From positions 1-64,000 of the forward strand of contig NZ_BMTU01000002.1 in the NCBI RefSeq assembly GCF_014649835.1: a stretch of 64,000 nt of DNA, given 5' to 3'. A model generated the notes under the pieces. The model was not told the origin of the DNA, did not search any database, and worked only from the letters and a program-made list of their open reading frames with translations. Below, piece after piece: positions 1-7,878 of this stretch. The translations under genes were made by a program, and so were the position numbers. The number at the start of each line of letters is the position of its first letter. Position 1 is the stretch's first letter. Origin of the DNA: Streptomyces pilosus. Lineage in GTDB: Bacteria; Actinomycetota; Actinomycetes; Streptomycetales; Streptomycetaceae.

Positions 1-1
1 C

Positions 2-379
2 TACGAGTACGACGAGGACGGCCGCCGCACCCGGCTCTGGCCGGGACTGCGCGAGCACTTCGCCGATCCGGCCCTGCGCGAGGCCGACCTGACGGAACTC
101 GCGGAGCGGATGCTCTTCGCCGAGGCCCTCGACTCGGTGCGCTGCCTGGAGGAGGGCGTCCTGGTCTCCGTGGCGGACGCCAACATCGGCTCGATCCTCG
201 GCATCGGCTTCCCGGCCTGGACCGGCGGCGTCCTGCAGTACATCAACGGCTACGAGGACGGCCTGCCCGGCTTCGTCGCCCGCGCGCGCGAACTCGCCGC
301 CCGGCACGGAGGCCGCTTCACCCCGCCCCCGCTGCTGCTCCGCAAGGCCGAGCGCGGCGAGACCTTCACCGACGACTGA
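2..379 (+). CDS. 3-hydroxyacyl-CoA dehydrogenase / enoyl-CoA hydratase (FadB-like), C-terminal part
   Basis: This is the 3' end of a gene that begins before the window; reading is open from base 2 to the TGA at 377-379 (125 codons seen). The visible part matches the C-terminal helical domain of FadB-type multifunctional beta-oxidation proteins: the sequence around residues 40-75 (RMLFAEALDSVRCLEEGVL, then DANIGSILGIGFPAWTGG) is the conserved second dehydrogenase-C domain. The enzyme hydrates enoyl-CoA and oxidises 3-hydroxyacyl-CoA in fatty acid degradation. The acyl-CoA synthetase gene starts 70 bp downstream on the same strand, which fits a beta-oxidation operon. The catalytic domains lie outside the window, so the exact subtype cannot be judged. 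Confidence 0.8.
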   Translation, partial: YEYDEDGRRTRLWPGLREHFADPALREADLTELAERMLFAEALDSVRCLEEGVLVSVADANIGSILGIGFPAWTGGVLQYINGYEDGLPGFVARARELAARHGGRFTPPPLLLRKAERGETFTDD

Positions 380-449
380 CGCCCACCCGAGACCCCCCGC
401 CACCCCCCGCGCTCCGACCCCGATCCGCCCAGCCCGCCAGGAGGCCGTC

Positions 450-2273
450 ATGACACCAGCCCCGCGCACCGACGGGGAACCAGCGACACCGTCCACCCTG
501 CCGCTGCTCGTGGAGCACAACGCCCGCACCCACCCGGACCTGCCCGCCCTGTCCTGGCGCACACCGGACGGCACGGGATGGACCACGCTCGACTGGGCGG
601 GGGTCAGGGACCACACCGCACTCCTCGCCGCCGGGTACGCGGCACTCGGCGTCGGCCGCGGCGACCATGTGCTGCTGATGATGGCCAACCGCTCCGAGCA
701 CTGGCTCTCCGACCTCGCCCTGGTCCGCCTCGGCGCCGTGCCCGTCAGCGTCTACGGCACCTCGGCGCCCGAGCAGGTCCGTCACATCGCCCGCAACTGC
801 CGTGCGGCGCTGGCCGTCGTCGAGGGCGCCGCGCAGGCCGGGGTGTGGGCACCGCTGCTGGACGACCCGGACACCCCGCTGGCCCGGCTGGTCGTCGTGG
901 AACCCGGCGAGGAAGGACCCCACCTGCCCTACACCGCCCTGACCGGCGAACCCGTCCCGGAGTCGTTCGAGAAGTCCCTGGACACGGCCGGCCCCGACGA
1001 CCCGCTGACCGTCGTCTACACCTCGGGCACCACCGGCGAGCCCAAGGGGGTGGTCCTCACCCACCGGCAGGTGCTCGCCAACGCCGTCGCGCTCGACGCG
1101 GCGGTGGAACTGCCCCCGCACGTCGAGCACATCTGCTACCTGCCGTTCGCCCACATCGCGGAGCGCATGCTGGGCATCTACCTGCCCTGTCACCGTGCCT
1201 CCCACGTCTACCTGTGCGCGGACCCCACGGCAGTCGCCCAGGCGGTGCGCGAGGTGCGGCCCCGGCAGTTCTTCGGCGTGCCGAGGATCTGGGAGAAGCT
1301 GGCCGTCGCCGTCCGGGCCGGGCTCGACCTGCTGCCCGAGGAGCAGCGTCAGGGAGTGGAGAGGGCCATGGAGGTGGCCCGCGAGCACGTCGGCCACCGG
1401 GAGCGGGGGGAGGCCCCGCCCGCCGAACTGGACGCCGCGTACACGCAGGTGCGGGAGAAGGTGCTCAAGCCGGTGCTGGCCGCCGGCGGACTCGACCGGG
1501 TCACCTGGACGGCGAGCGCCTCCGCGCCCATGCCGCTCGACGTGGTGAGGTTCTGGTCCGGTCTCGGTGTCGTGATCATGGACGCGTGGGGTCTGACCGA
1601 GACGACCGGCGTGGCCACCACCAACAGCCCGCGGACCGGCTTCCGGCTCGGCTCGGTCGGCCGGCCCGTCTCCTCCGTCGAGGTCCGCGTCGCCGAGGAC
1701 GGCGAGATCCTGGTGCGGGGCGCCTCCGTCTTCTCCGGGTACCTCCAGCCGGACGGCTCCGTCCGGTCGGTGCTGGACGAGGACGGCTGGCTCGCCACCG
1801 GGGACATCGGCCGGATCGACGACGACGGCTTCGTCTGGCTCACCGACCGCAAGAAGGAGATGATCATCACCTCGACCGGGAAGAACGTCTCCCCGGCGCT
1901 GGTCGAGAACACCCTCAAGGAGCACCCGCTGATCGGGCAGGCGCTGGTGCACGGCGACAACCGGTCCTATCTGGTGGCCCTGCTGGTGCTCGACCCGGAG
2001 GCCGCGCCCTCCTGGGCCGCCGCCCGGGGCATCGACGCCGGGAGCGGGGACCTGGCGGCCCTGGCCGCCCATCCCGCCGTGCGCGAGGAGGTCGACCGCG
2101 CGGTGGCCGCGGCCAACACCCGGCTCAACCGGACCGAGCAGGTCAAGCGGTACCGGCTGCTGGCCCGCGAGTGGGGGCCGGCGACGGGGGAGCTGACGCC
2201 CTCGCTGAAGATGCGCCGCCGCGTCATCCGCGACCGGCACGCCGCCGAACTGGCGGACCTGTACGCCGAGTAG
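450..2273 (+). CDS. Long-chain acyl-CoA synthetase (AMP-binding, FadD15-like)
   Basis: A 607-residue ANL-superfamily enzyme that activates fatty acids as acyl-adenylates and transfers them to CoA. The AMP-binding P-loop is at about residues 188-205 (VVYTSGTTGEPKGVVLTH). The DAWGLTETTG motif follows near residue 377, and the hinge WLATGDIGRIDDDGF with TDRKKEMIITSTGKN lies near 450-475. Length and order match the FACS-type long-chain ligases (about 600 aa). The ATG start at 450 is preceded by AGGAGG. It follows the FadB-like gene on the same strand and ends at a strong bidirectional terminator shared with the convergent acyl-CoA dehydrogenase gene. Substrate chain length cannot be read from the sequence. 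Confidence 0.9.
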   Translation: MTPAPRTDGEPATPSTLPLLVEHNARTHPDLPALSWRTPDGTGWTTLDWAGVRDHTALLAAGYAALGVGRGDHVLLMMANRSEHWLSDLALVRLGAVPVSVYGTSAPEQVRHIARNCRAALAVVEGAAQAGVWAPLLDDPDTPLARLVVVEPGEEGPHLPYTALTGEPVPESFEKSLDTAGPDDPLTVVYTSGTTGEPKGVVLTHRQVLANAVALDAAVELPPHVEHICYLPFAHIAERMLGIYLPCHRASHVYLCADPTAVAQAVREVRPRQFFGVPRIWEKLAVAVRAGLDLLPEEQRQGVERAMEVAREHVGHRERGEAPPAELDAAYTQVREKVLKPVLAAGGLDRVTWTASASAPMPLDVVRFWSGLGVVIMDAWGLTETTGVATTNSPRTGFRLGSVGRPVSSVEVRVAEDGEILVRGASVFSGYLQPDGSVRSVLDEDGWLATGDIGRIDDDGFVWLTDRKKEMIITSTGKNVSPALVENTLKEHPLIGQALVHGDNRSYLVALLVLDPEAAPSWAAARGIDAGSGDLAALAAHPAVREEVDRAVAAANTRLNRTEQVKRYRLLAREWGPATGELTPSLKMRRRVIRDRHAAELADLYAE

Positions 2274-2294
2274 CGGCACCCCCCCCTGCGCACC

Positions 2295-2330
2295 GACGGC
2301 CGCCCCGCGTCTTCCCGCGGGGCGGCCGTC
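2295..2330. terminator. Bidirectional rho-independent-type hairpin
   Basis: Arms of 15 bp (2295-2309 and 2316-2330) pair perfectly around a 6-nt loop. It sits between the converging ends of the acyl-CoA synthetase (2273) and acyl-CoA dehydrogenase (2343) genes, where a shared terminator is expected. Confidence 0.8.
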
Positions 2331-2342
2331 GTCGTGCGGCTC

Positions 2343-3482
2343 CTACAGGCCGTAGCTGCGGCCGATGATGTCGCGCTGGATCTCGCTGGTCCCGCCGTAG
2401 ACGGTGGAGACCACCGCGGACCGCAGATGGCGCTCCATCCCGTACTCGGTGGCGTAGCCGTACCCGCCCATCATCTGCATGCACTCCAGGGCGACACGTT
2501 TGGCCGTCTCGGTGGCCTTGAGCTTGGCCATCGACGCCTCCCGGGGGAACAGGCGGTCCGGTTCGGCGTCGCAGTCCGCAGCCACCTCGCGCACCAGCAG
2601 CCGGGTGCACTCGATCTCCGTCGCGAGGTCCGCCACCCGGTGCCGCAGCGCCTGGAAGCTCCCCACGGGCCGCCCGAACTGCTCGCGTTCGCCGACGTAG
2701 GCGACCGCGTCGTCGAACGCCCTGCGCGCCAGGCCCAGCATGTTGGCGGCCAGGAACAGCCGCTCGTGGTTCAGCCCGGCCATCAACTGCCGCCAGCCCG
2801 CGTCCACTTCACCCACCACCGCGTCGGCGGGCAGCCGGACGCCGGTGAAGAACACGTCGTTGACTTCCCTGCCGCCCATGGTCTCGATGCCGCGGATCTC
2901 CACCCCGGGGGTGTCCGCCGGCACGTGGAACATGGTCAGCCCCCGGTGCTTGTCGGCGCCTGTGCGGGCCACCAGCAGGATGCTGTCGGCGATGTGGGCA
3001 TTGGAGATCCACGTCTTCTGGCCGTCGACCAGCCAGCCGCCGTCCGGCCGGCGCTCGGCGCGGCAGCGCAGCGCGCCCACGTCGGAACCGGCGCCGGGCT
3101 CCGACATGGCGATGGCCAGCACGCTGCCGCGTGCCACACCGCCGAGCACCTCCCGCCGCTGCCGCTCGGAACCGAACCCCTCATAGGCCTTGGCGGTGAT
3201 GACGGTGGTGACGAAACCGCCCGCGGGGACCATGCCGTAGGACGTCTCCTCCAGGAACACGCACGCGTCGCCCAGGCCGCCGCCCGCGCCGCCGTACTCC
3301 TCCGGCAGGCACACCCCGAGCCAGCCGAGTTCGGCGAGCATGCCGTAGATCTTGGGGTTGTGCGGCTCCCGGCCGTCCTGGGTCAGCGCGGCGCGCTGCT
3401 CCCGGGTCCCGCACTCACGCCGGGCGAAATCCCGGACGGCGGCGGCGAAGTCCGACTGTTCCGCGGTGAGACGACTTCCCAT
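2343..3482 (-). CDS. Acyl-CoA dehydrogenase family protein
   Basis: A 379-residue FAD-dependent acyl-CoA dehydrogenase that introduces the alpha-beta double bond in acyl-CoAs. Visible motifs are AMSEPGAGSDVGALRC (FAD/substrate loop, about residue 126), WISNAHIADS, and the C-terminal CMQMMGGYGYATEYGMERH plus YGGTSEIQRDIIGR. The position that carries the catalytic Glu in SCAD/MCAD enzymes (YEGT) is Gly here (YGGT), as in many actinobacterial FadE proteins, so the base must lie elsewhere. The start chosen is ATG at 3482 (MGSRLTAEQSDF), which gives the usual family length; longer reading into the TetR gene is a shadow. It is divergent from the TetR gene, which probably controls it. Confidence 0.9.
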   Translation of the reverse strand: MGSRLTAEQSDFAAAVRDFARRECGTREQRAALTQDGREPHNPKIYGMLAELGWLGVCLPEEYGGAGGGLGDACVFLEETSYGMVPAGGFVTTVITAKAYEGFGSERQRREVLGGVARGSVLAIAMSEPGAGSDVGALRCRAERRPDGGWLVDGQKTWISNAHIADSILLVARTGADKHRGLTMFHVPADTPGVEIRGIETMGGREVNDVFFTGVRLPADAVVGEVDAGWRQLMAGLNHERLFLAANMLGLARRAFDDAVAYVGEREQFGRPVGSFQALRHRVADLATEIECTRLLVREVAADCDAEPDRLFPREASMAKLKATETAKRVALECMQMMGGYGYATEYGMERHLRSAVVSTVYGGTSEIQRDIIGRSYGL

Positions 3483-3504
3483 GGGGGTCTCCGAACACGA
3501 GGGG

Positions 3505-3530
3505 ATACATGTGTATGGATAATGTTTCAC
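3505..3530. promoter_or_regulatory. Candidate TetR operator between acyl-CoA dehydrogenase and TetR genes
   Basis: An inverted repeat ATACA-TG-TGTAT (3505-3516) is followed by the octamer TGTTTCAC (3523-3530). It lies in the 76-bp divergent intergenic region, as usual for TetR autoregulation. The same octamer recurs at 6813-6820 inside the promoter of an oxygenase gene. No experimental support. Confidence 0.45.
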
Positions 3531-3558
3531 TGTTTCTCGGTGGAGGTGGGCCGGTACC

Positions 3559-4197
3559 GTGAAAGACACCATGAAGACTTCTGCAGACGAATCCCCGCTC
3601 GCCCGTGCCCTCGCCCGGCCGGAGACGGAGGAACGGCTGGCGCGGCAGATCCTCGACGCCGCCCTGGAGCAGTTCACGATCTTCGGCCTGCGCCGCTCGT
3701 CGGTGGACGACGTCGCCAAGCGGGCCGGGGTGTCGCGGGTGACGGTGTACCGGCGCTTCCGGAACAAGGACGGACTGGTCGAGGCGTGTCTGCTGCGCGA
3801 GGTCAGCCGCTTCTTCCGGGAACTCGACGACGCGGTCGCCCCGCTGCCGGCCATGCGGGACAGGGTCGTCGAGGGTTTCGTGGTCGCCCTGCGCCACACC
3901 CGGGCCCACCCCCTCTTCGGGGGCCTGCTGCGGCTGGAACCCGAGGTGGTCCTGCCGTACCTGACCGTCGGCGGCGGACCCGCCCTCACCGTCACGACCG
4001 ACTACCTGACGTCCCATCTGCGGCGGGCCCAGCACAGCGAGGGCCGCCCGGGCACCGACCCGCGGCCGGTGGCGGAACTGATGGTGCGGGTCGCCGTCTC
4101 CTTCCTCCTCAACCCGGCCGGCTGCATCGAGCTCGACGACGAGGAGCAGTCCCGGGCCTTCGCCCGCCGCTACCTCGCCCCACTGCTCGACGCCTGA
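3559..4197 (+). CDS. TetR/AcrR-family transcriptional regulator
   Basis: A 212-residue repressor. The helix-turn-helix lies at about residues 30-75 (RQILDAALEQFTIFGLRR, then DDVAKRAGVSRVTVYRRFRNK), followed by an all-helical ligand domain of ordinary length. The GTG at 3559 gives the full reading; the ATG at 3571 is an equally possible start. It is divergent from the acyl-CoA dehydrogenase gene and near the aldehyde dehydrogenase and DUF2236 genes, so a role in controlling this lipid/aldehyde block is likely but inferred. Its ligand is unknown, possibly an acyl-CoA. Confidence 0.88.
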   Translation: MKDTMKTSADESPLARALARPETEERLARQILDAALEQFTIFGLRRSSVDDVAKRAGVSRVTVYRRFRNKDGLVEACLLREVSRFFRELDDAVAPLPAMRDRVVEGFVVALRHTRAHPLFGGLLRLEPEVVLPYLTVGGGPALTVTTDYLTSHLRRAQHSEGRPGTDPRPVAELMVRVAVSFLLNPAGCIELDDEEQSRAFARRYLAPLLDA

Positions 4198-4244
4198 CCG
4201 GGACCGGGCCCACGCCGAACCGCGCGGGCCCGCCCGGCCGTTCC

Positions 4245-4286
4245 TCAGCACCGGGTGTGCAGCCATCAGCGCCGGGTGTGCAGCCA
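4245..4286. repeat. 21-bp tandem duplication spanning the aldehyde dehydrogenase stop codon
   Basis: Copies at 4245-4265 and 4266-4286 differ at one base (A/G). The right copy contains the last codons and the stop codon of the minus-strand aldehyde dehydrogenase gene; the left copy repeats the same seven codons just beyond the stop. Confidence 0.85.
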
Positions 4287-5762
4287 TCGCATGAGGGCCA
4301 CCGCGCGGGCCTTCGCCGCGGGCGCCGTGGTGAACGACGTCAGGTCGACCGGCGGAGCGAACCGCCGGACCGTGACCGACTGGGGCGCGGTGAACGCCCG
4401 CAGTCCCTCCGCACCGTGGATCCGGCCGAAACCCGAGTCCCCCGACCCGCCGAACGGCAGGGCCGGAACGGCGGCGAAGCCCAGCACCGAGTTCACCGAC
4501 ACCGCTCCCGCGCGCAGCCGCGCCGCGATCGCCGCACCGGCGCGGCGGCTGCCGCAGAACACCGCCGCGCCCAGCGCGTAGCGGGAGGCGTTGGCGCGGC
4601 GCACCGCCTCGTCGACGTCCGCCACGGCGTTGATCGCCACGGTTGGCCCGAAGGTCTCCTCGGTCATCGCGGGGGAGTCCTCCGGTACGTCGACCAGGAC
4701 CACCGGCGCGACGAACGGCCCGTCCGGCGTCTCCACCGCGCCCAGCGGGGCGCCCGCCCCGGCCGCCACGGCGGCATCGACGTGCCGGCGTACCACCTCG
4801 TCCTGGCCCGGCATCGTCATCGGGCCGTAAGCCGCGTCGGGGCCGCTCCCCGGCCGCAGGCCACGGGCCCGCTCCACCACCCGGTCGACCAGCTCCGCGT
4901 GGACCGCACGGACCGCGTAGACCCGCTCCACACCCGCACACGTCTGGCCCGCGTTGCCCAGCGCGCCCCACACGATCGCGTCGGCGGCGGCGCCCAGATC
5001 CGCGTCCGCGGTGACGAGGACGGCGTCCTTGCCGCCGCACTCGGCCAGGAACGGGGTGAGGGAGCGGGCGCACTCCTCCATCACCTTGCGCGCGGTCCCC
5101 GGCGAACCGGTGAAGGCGAGCTTGTCGACCCCGGACGCGGCCAGCGCGGCGCCCGTCTCCGCGGCGCCCGTGACCACGCCGAACAGACCGGCGAACCCGG
5201 GCACCGCCCGGTCGAAGAGCCGGGCGAGCAGCACCCCGGTGGCCGGGGTGTACTCGGACGGCTTGAACACCACCGCGTTGCCGGCGGCCAGGGCGTACCC
5301 GATGGAGCCCATCGGCGTGTAGACCGGATAGTTCCACGGGCCGATCACCCCGACCACGCCGAGCGGCCGGTGCACCACCGAAGCCGCCTGGTTCGCCGCG
5401 GCCGGCCCGGTACGCACCCGGCGGCGGCGCAGCACCCGCCCGGCGTTGCGCGCGGCCCACGCCACGTGCTCCAGGGTCAGCAGCAGTTCCAGCCGGGCGT
5501 CACCGAGGGGCTTGCCGGTCTCCGCCGCGACGGATCCGGCCACCTCGTCGAGTTCCTCCGCCAGCGTCCGCTTCCAGGCGAGCAGATGGGCACGACGGCG
5601 GGCGGCGGGGAGTGCCGCCCAGCGCGCGCCGGCCGCTCTCGCCCGGTCGACCGCCCGTGCGACGTCCTCCGGTCCGTGGACCGGGTGGGCGGCGAGCGTG
5701 CGGCCGGTGGCCGGGTCCCGGGTCGTGAACGTCGCCGTCGCCGGGTGGGTGGTGTCGGTCAT
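4266..5762 (-). CDS. NAD(P)-dependent aldehyde dehydrogenase (succinate-semialdehyde type)
   Basis: A 498-residue aldehyde dehydrogenase that oxidises aldehydes to acids. Motifs run in the expected order: VVGVIGPWNYPVYTPMG with GNAVVFKPSEYTP (cofactor binding), AFTGSPGTARKVM (Rossmann), ECGGKDAVLV carrying the general-base Glu, and GNAGQTCAGVERVY carrying the catalytic Cys. Start MTDTTHPATATF at ATG 5762 overlaps the stop of the upstream DUF2236 gene by 4 nt (ATGA), so the two are translationally coupled. The last seven codons plus the stop are tandemly duplicated just past the gene. Substrate is unknown; proximity to oxygenases suggests an aldehyde made by oxidative cleavage. Confidence 0.9.
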   Translation of the reverse strand: MTDTTHPATATFTTRDPATGRTLAAHPVHGPEDVARAVDRARAAGARWAALPAARRRAHLLAWKRTLAEELDEVAGSVAAETGKPLGDARLELLLTLEHVAWAARNAGRVLRRRRVRTGPAAANQAASVVHRPLGVVGVIGPWNYPVYTPMGSIGYALAAGNAVVFKPSEYTPATGVLLARLFDRAVPGFAGLFGVVTGAAETGAALAASGVDKLAFTGSPGTARKVMEECARSLTPFLAECGGKDAVLVTADADLGAAADAIVWGALGNAGQTCAGVERVYAVRAVHAELVDRVVERARGLRPGSGPDAAYGPMTMPGQDEVVRRHVDAAVAAGAGAPLGAVETPDGPFVAPVVLVDVPEDSPAMTEETFGPTVAINAVADVDEAVRRANASRYALGAAVFCGSRRAGAAIAARLRAGAVSVNSVLGFAAVPALPFGGSGDSGFGRIHGAEGLRAFTAPQSVTVRRFAPPVDLTSFTTAPAAKARAVALMRWLHTRR

Positions 5763-6652
5763 CGTTTCTCCAGCGGTGAGGTCTCGTCGGCGAGCGGTTC
5801 CGTCGGCCTGCCGTGCGCCCAGTGCGGGCCCAGGTCGTCCAGCGTCCAGCCGAACGGATAACTGCGCGGCCGGTGCCGGTAGGCCCACCAGCCGGGCCGG
5901 GCCGGCATGAGGCGCACCAGGGCGGCCCGGGCGCGCAGCACGCGGTGGGCGGCGGTGCGCAGCCAGGCGGGCTGCGGCTCGAACCCGAGCGCCGCGAGCA
6001 GGGGTTCGTCGAGCAGCGCCAGCGTGAACCGCACGGCGAGCGGGCGCAGCGGCCGCGGGTACCAGGCGGCCATGACCCGCAAGGTGGCCGCCGCCACCCG
6101 CCGGTTGGCGGGGTCGGGGGCGAACATCTCCCGCTCGTAGGAGTCCAGGAGCCGTTCGAAACCGGCGTAGTCGGCGGGCATGCCGGTGATGCCCATCATG
6201 GTGCCCAGCCGCCGCCCCACCAGGGCGAGGCTCTCGGTCTCCTGCCAGGACAGGGGGCGCCAGCCGTAGCGGTCGATCCACCGCTTCGGCCCGACCACCG
6301 TGGTGGCCAGCACGTACAGGTAGTCCTCGTTCGGTATGCGGTAGCGGCCGTGGATGCGGTTCAGATGCCGGGCGGTGGCGCGCCCGCGCGGCGAGTCCAG
6401 GCCGTCGCGGACCATCTCGTGGGCGAACAGGAGGGTGTCGTCGTAGCGCCTCTGCCCGGCGCGCTCGAACTCCTGGGTGCGGTCGAGCAGCCGGGAGATG
6501 CGGGGGACGCCGTAGTCGCGCAGGAACGCGGTGGAGACGCCCTGCAGGTAGTCCCAGGGGAACTCGTACCGGGTGAGCAGCACGAAGATCTTCTCGTGAT
6601 CCTGTCGCGGGTCCATGGTCCGGATCCGGCGGAGCCGGGTGTAGCGGCCCAT
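5759..6652 (-). CDS. DUF2236 / MpaB-family oxygenase-like protein
   Basis: A 297-residue protein of the DUF2236 (oxygenase MpaB/Lcp-like) family, members of which are b-type haem oxygenases or peroxidase-like. Family features are the N-terminal DPRQDHEKIFVLLTRYEFPW, the central LNRIHGRYRIPNEDYLYVLATT and the terminal YPFGWTLDDLGP. The start ATG at 6652 has AGGAGG upstream; a second ATG at 6616 is possible. It is co-transcribed with the aldehyde dehydrogenase (4-nt overlap) and divergent from a second DUF2236 gene. The physiological substrate is unknown. Confidence 0.8.
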   Translation of the reverse strand: MGRYTRLRRIRTMDPRQDHEKIFVLLTRYEFPWDYLQGVSTAFLRDYGVPRISRLLDRTQEFERAGQRRYDDTLLFAHEMVRDGLDSPRGRATARHLNRIHGRYRIPNEDYLYVLATTVVGPKRWIDRYGWRPLSWQETESLALVGRRLGTMMGITGMPADYAGFERLLDSYEREMFAPDPANRRVAAATLRVMAAWYPRPLRPLAVRFTLALLDEPLLAALGFEPQPAWLRTAAHRVLRARAALVRLMPARPGWWAYRHRPRSYPFGWTLDDLGPHWAHGRPTEPLADETSPLEKR

Positions 6653-6802
6653 CGGTACAGCCTCCTCATCGGGACGGGGTCAGCCGGCGGAGGTCCTGAC
6701 GGCGGGCGGCGGGACCGGCGTGGCGTCCCCACCGGAGCCGACGGACGATGGGACGGGAGGGCACGCCGTTCCCCGCGGTCGTCGAGAGCCGAAGATACAA
6801 AA

Positions 6803-6835
6803 ACTATTGACTTGTTTCACGAGGGCGTCAATAGT
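6803..6835 (+). promoter_or_regulatory. Promoter embedded in a 9-bp inverted repeat (repressor operator)
   Basis: ACTATTGAC (6803-6811) and GTCAATAGT (6827-6835) are perfect inverted copies 15 bp apart. Within them lie a -35 TTGACT (6807-6812), a 17-bp spacer and a -10 AATAGT (6830-6835), so a repressor bound here would cover both promoter elements. The spacer contains TGTTTCAC, also present in the TetR-acyl-CoA dehydrogenase intergenic region. The start codon of the DUF2236 gene is 28 bp downstream. Confidence 0.65.
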
Positions 6836-6863
6836 CCGGACACGACGGAGAGACGGAGGCCCC

Positions 6864-7745
6864 ATGACCGGCACGCCGCACCCGCCCGACGTCCCGGCGC
6901 CCGTCCCGGACACCGGCCGCGACGCACCCGTCCCGATCGCCCCGGGTACGATCCTCTGGGACATCGCCGGCGACGTCCGGCTGCTGCTCTCCCTGCCCGC
7001 AGCCCTCGTCCTGCAGGTCGCCCACCCGGCGGTCGGAGCCGGCGTCGACGAGCACTCCGTGTTCCGCACCGACCCCTGGGGCCGGGCCCGGCGCTCGCTG
7101 GACTCACTCCAGCTCTGGGTCTACGGAGGCGAACAGGCGCTGGAGGAGGGCCGCAGACTGCGCAGGCTGCACCGGGCCATCAGCGGCACCGACACCCGGG
7201 GCCGCGCCTACCACGCGCTGACCCCCGCCTACTACGCCTGGGTGCACGCCACCGCCTACCCCGTCTTCCTGCGGGCGGCCCAGTACTTCTCCCGCCCCTT
7301 CGACGCGTCCGGCGAACGCCGTCTCTACGGCGAACTCCTCGCCCTCGGACGCATCCTCGGCATCGAACGGCGCGACATGCCGGCGACGCCGGAGGAGTTC
7401 TGGCCGTACTTCGACACGGTGATCCGGGACGAACTGGAGCGGACGGCCGTCGTCTCGGAGCTGCTCGACCCGCGCAGGCCCGTCCCGCCGCCGGCCGGTG
7501 CGGGCCCGCTGCTGCGCCGTCTCTGGCCGGTGCTGCGCCCGCCCCTGGGCCGGCTGCACGTCTTCGTGACGACCGGCCTGCTGCCGCCCGCCGTCCGGGA
7601 CCGCCTGGGACTGGAATGGACGGCGCGCGACGAACGCGCACTGCGCCGCTTCGGCGCCGTGGTCCGCACGGTGGTCCCGCTGCTGCCCGAGCGTCTGCGC
7701 TACCTGCCCAGGGCCCGCGCGGCCCGCCGCGCCGCCCGCACGTGA
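6864..7745 (+). CDS. DUF2236 / MpaB-family oxygenase-like protein
   Basis: A 293-residue member of the DUF2236 family, distinct in sequence from the divergent neighbour. Typical family stretches are GDVRLLLSLPAALVLQVAHP (about residues 37-56), ALTPAYYAWVHATAYPVFL and EFWPYFDTVIRDELERT. The start is ATG 6864 with GGAGG 5 bp upstream; a longer reading from 6720 would run through the promoter and is rejected. It is expressed from the operator-embedded promoter just upstream and converges on the HTH-PPOX gene. Function is predicted only as haem-dependent oxygenase-like. Confidence 0.82.
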   Translation: MTGTPHPPDVPAPVPDTGRDAPVPIAPGTILWDIAGDVRLLLSLPAALVLQVAHPAVGAGVDEHSVFRTDPWGRARRSLDSLQLWVYGGEQALEEGRRLRRLHRAISGTDTRGRAYHALTPAYYAWVHATAYPVFLRAAQYFSRPFDASGERRLYGELLALGRILGIERRDMPATPEEFWPYFDTVIRDELERTAVVSELLDPRRPVPPPAGAGPLLRRLWPVLRPPLGRLHVFVTTGLLPPAVRDRLGLEWTARDERALRRFGAVVRTVVPLLPERLRYLPRARAARRAART

Positions 7746-7851
7746 CTCCCGCTCCCCGGCGCGGAGCGGCCGGCCGGTGTCCCGCCGGCTCCCGGCGCCG
7801 AGGCGGCCGAGGCCCTCGTTGATGGCACCCCGCGCCGGTCGGGGGGCGCGT

Positions 7852-7878
7852 CCGCGGTGCACGGGTACGCACCCGCGG
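7852..7878. terminator. Weak candidate hairpin between converging genes
   Basis: CCGCGG-TGC (7852-7860) pairs with GCA-C-CCGCGG (7869-7878) with one bulged base. It lies directly next to the stop codon of the HTH-PPOX gene and beyond the end of the DUF2236 gene. Confidence 0.35.

Noticed and set aside
2334-5861. Plus-strand open frame of 1175 codons across the acyl-CoA dehydrogenase, TetR and aldehyde dehydrogenase region
   Set aside because: It crosses three genes with clear motifs in other frames and shows no family similarity itself.
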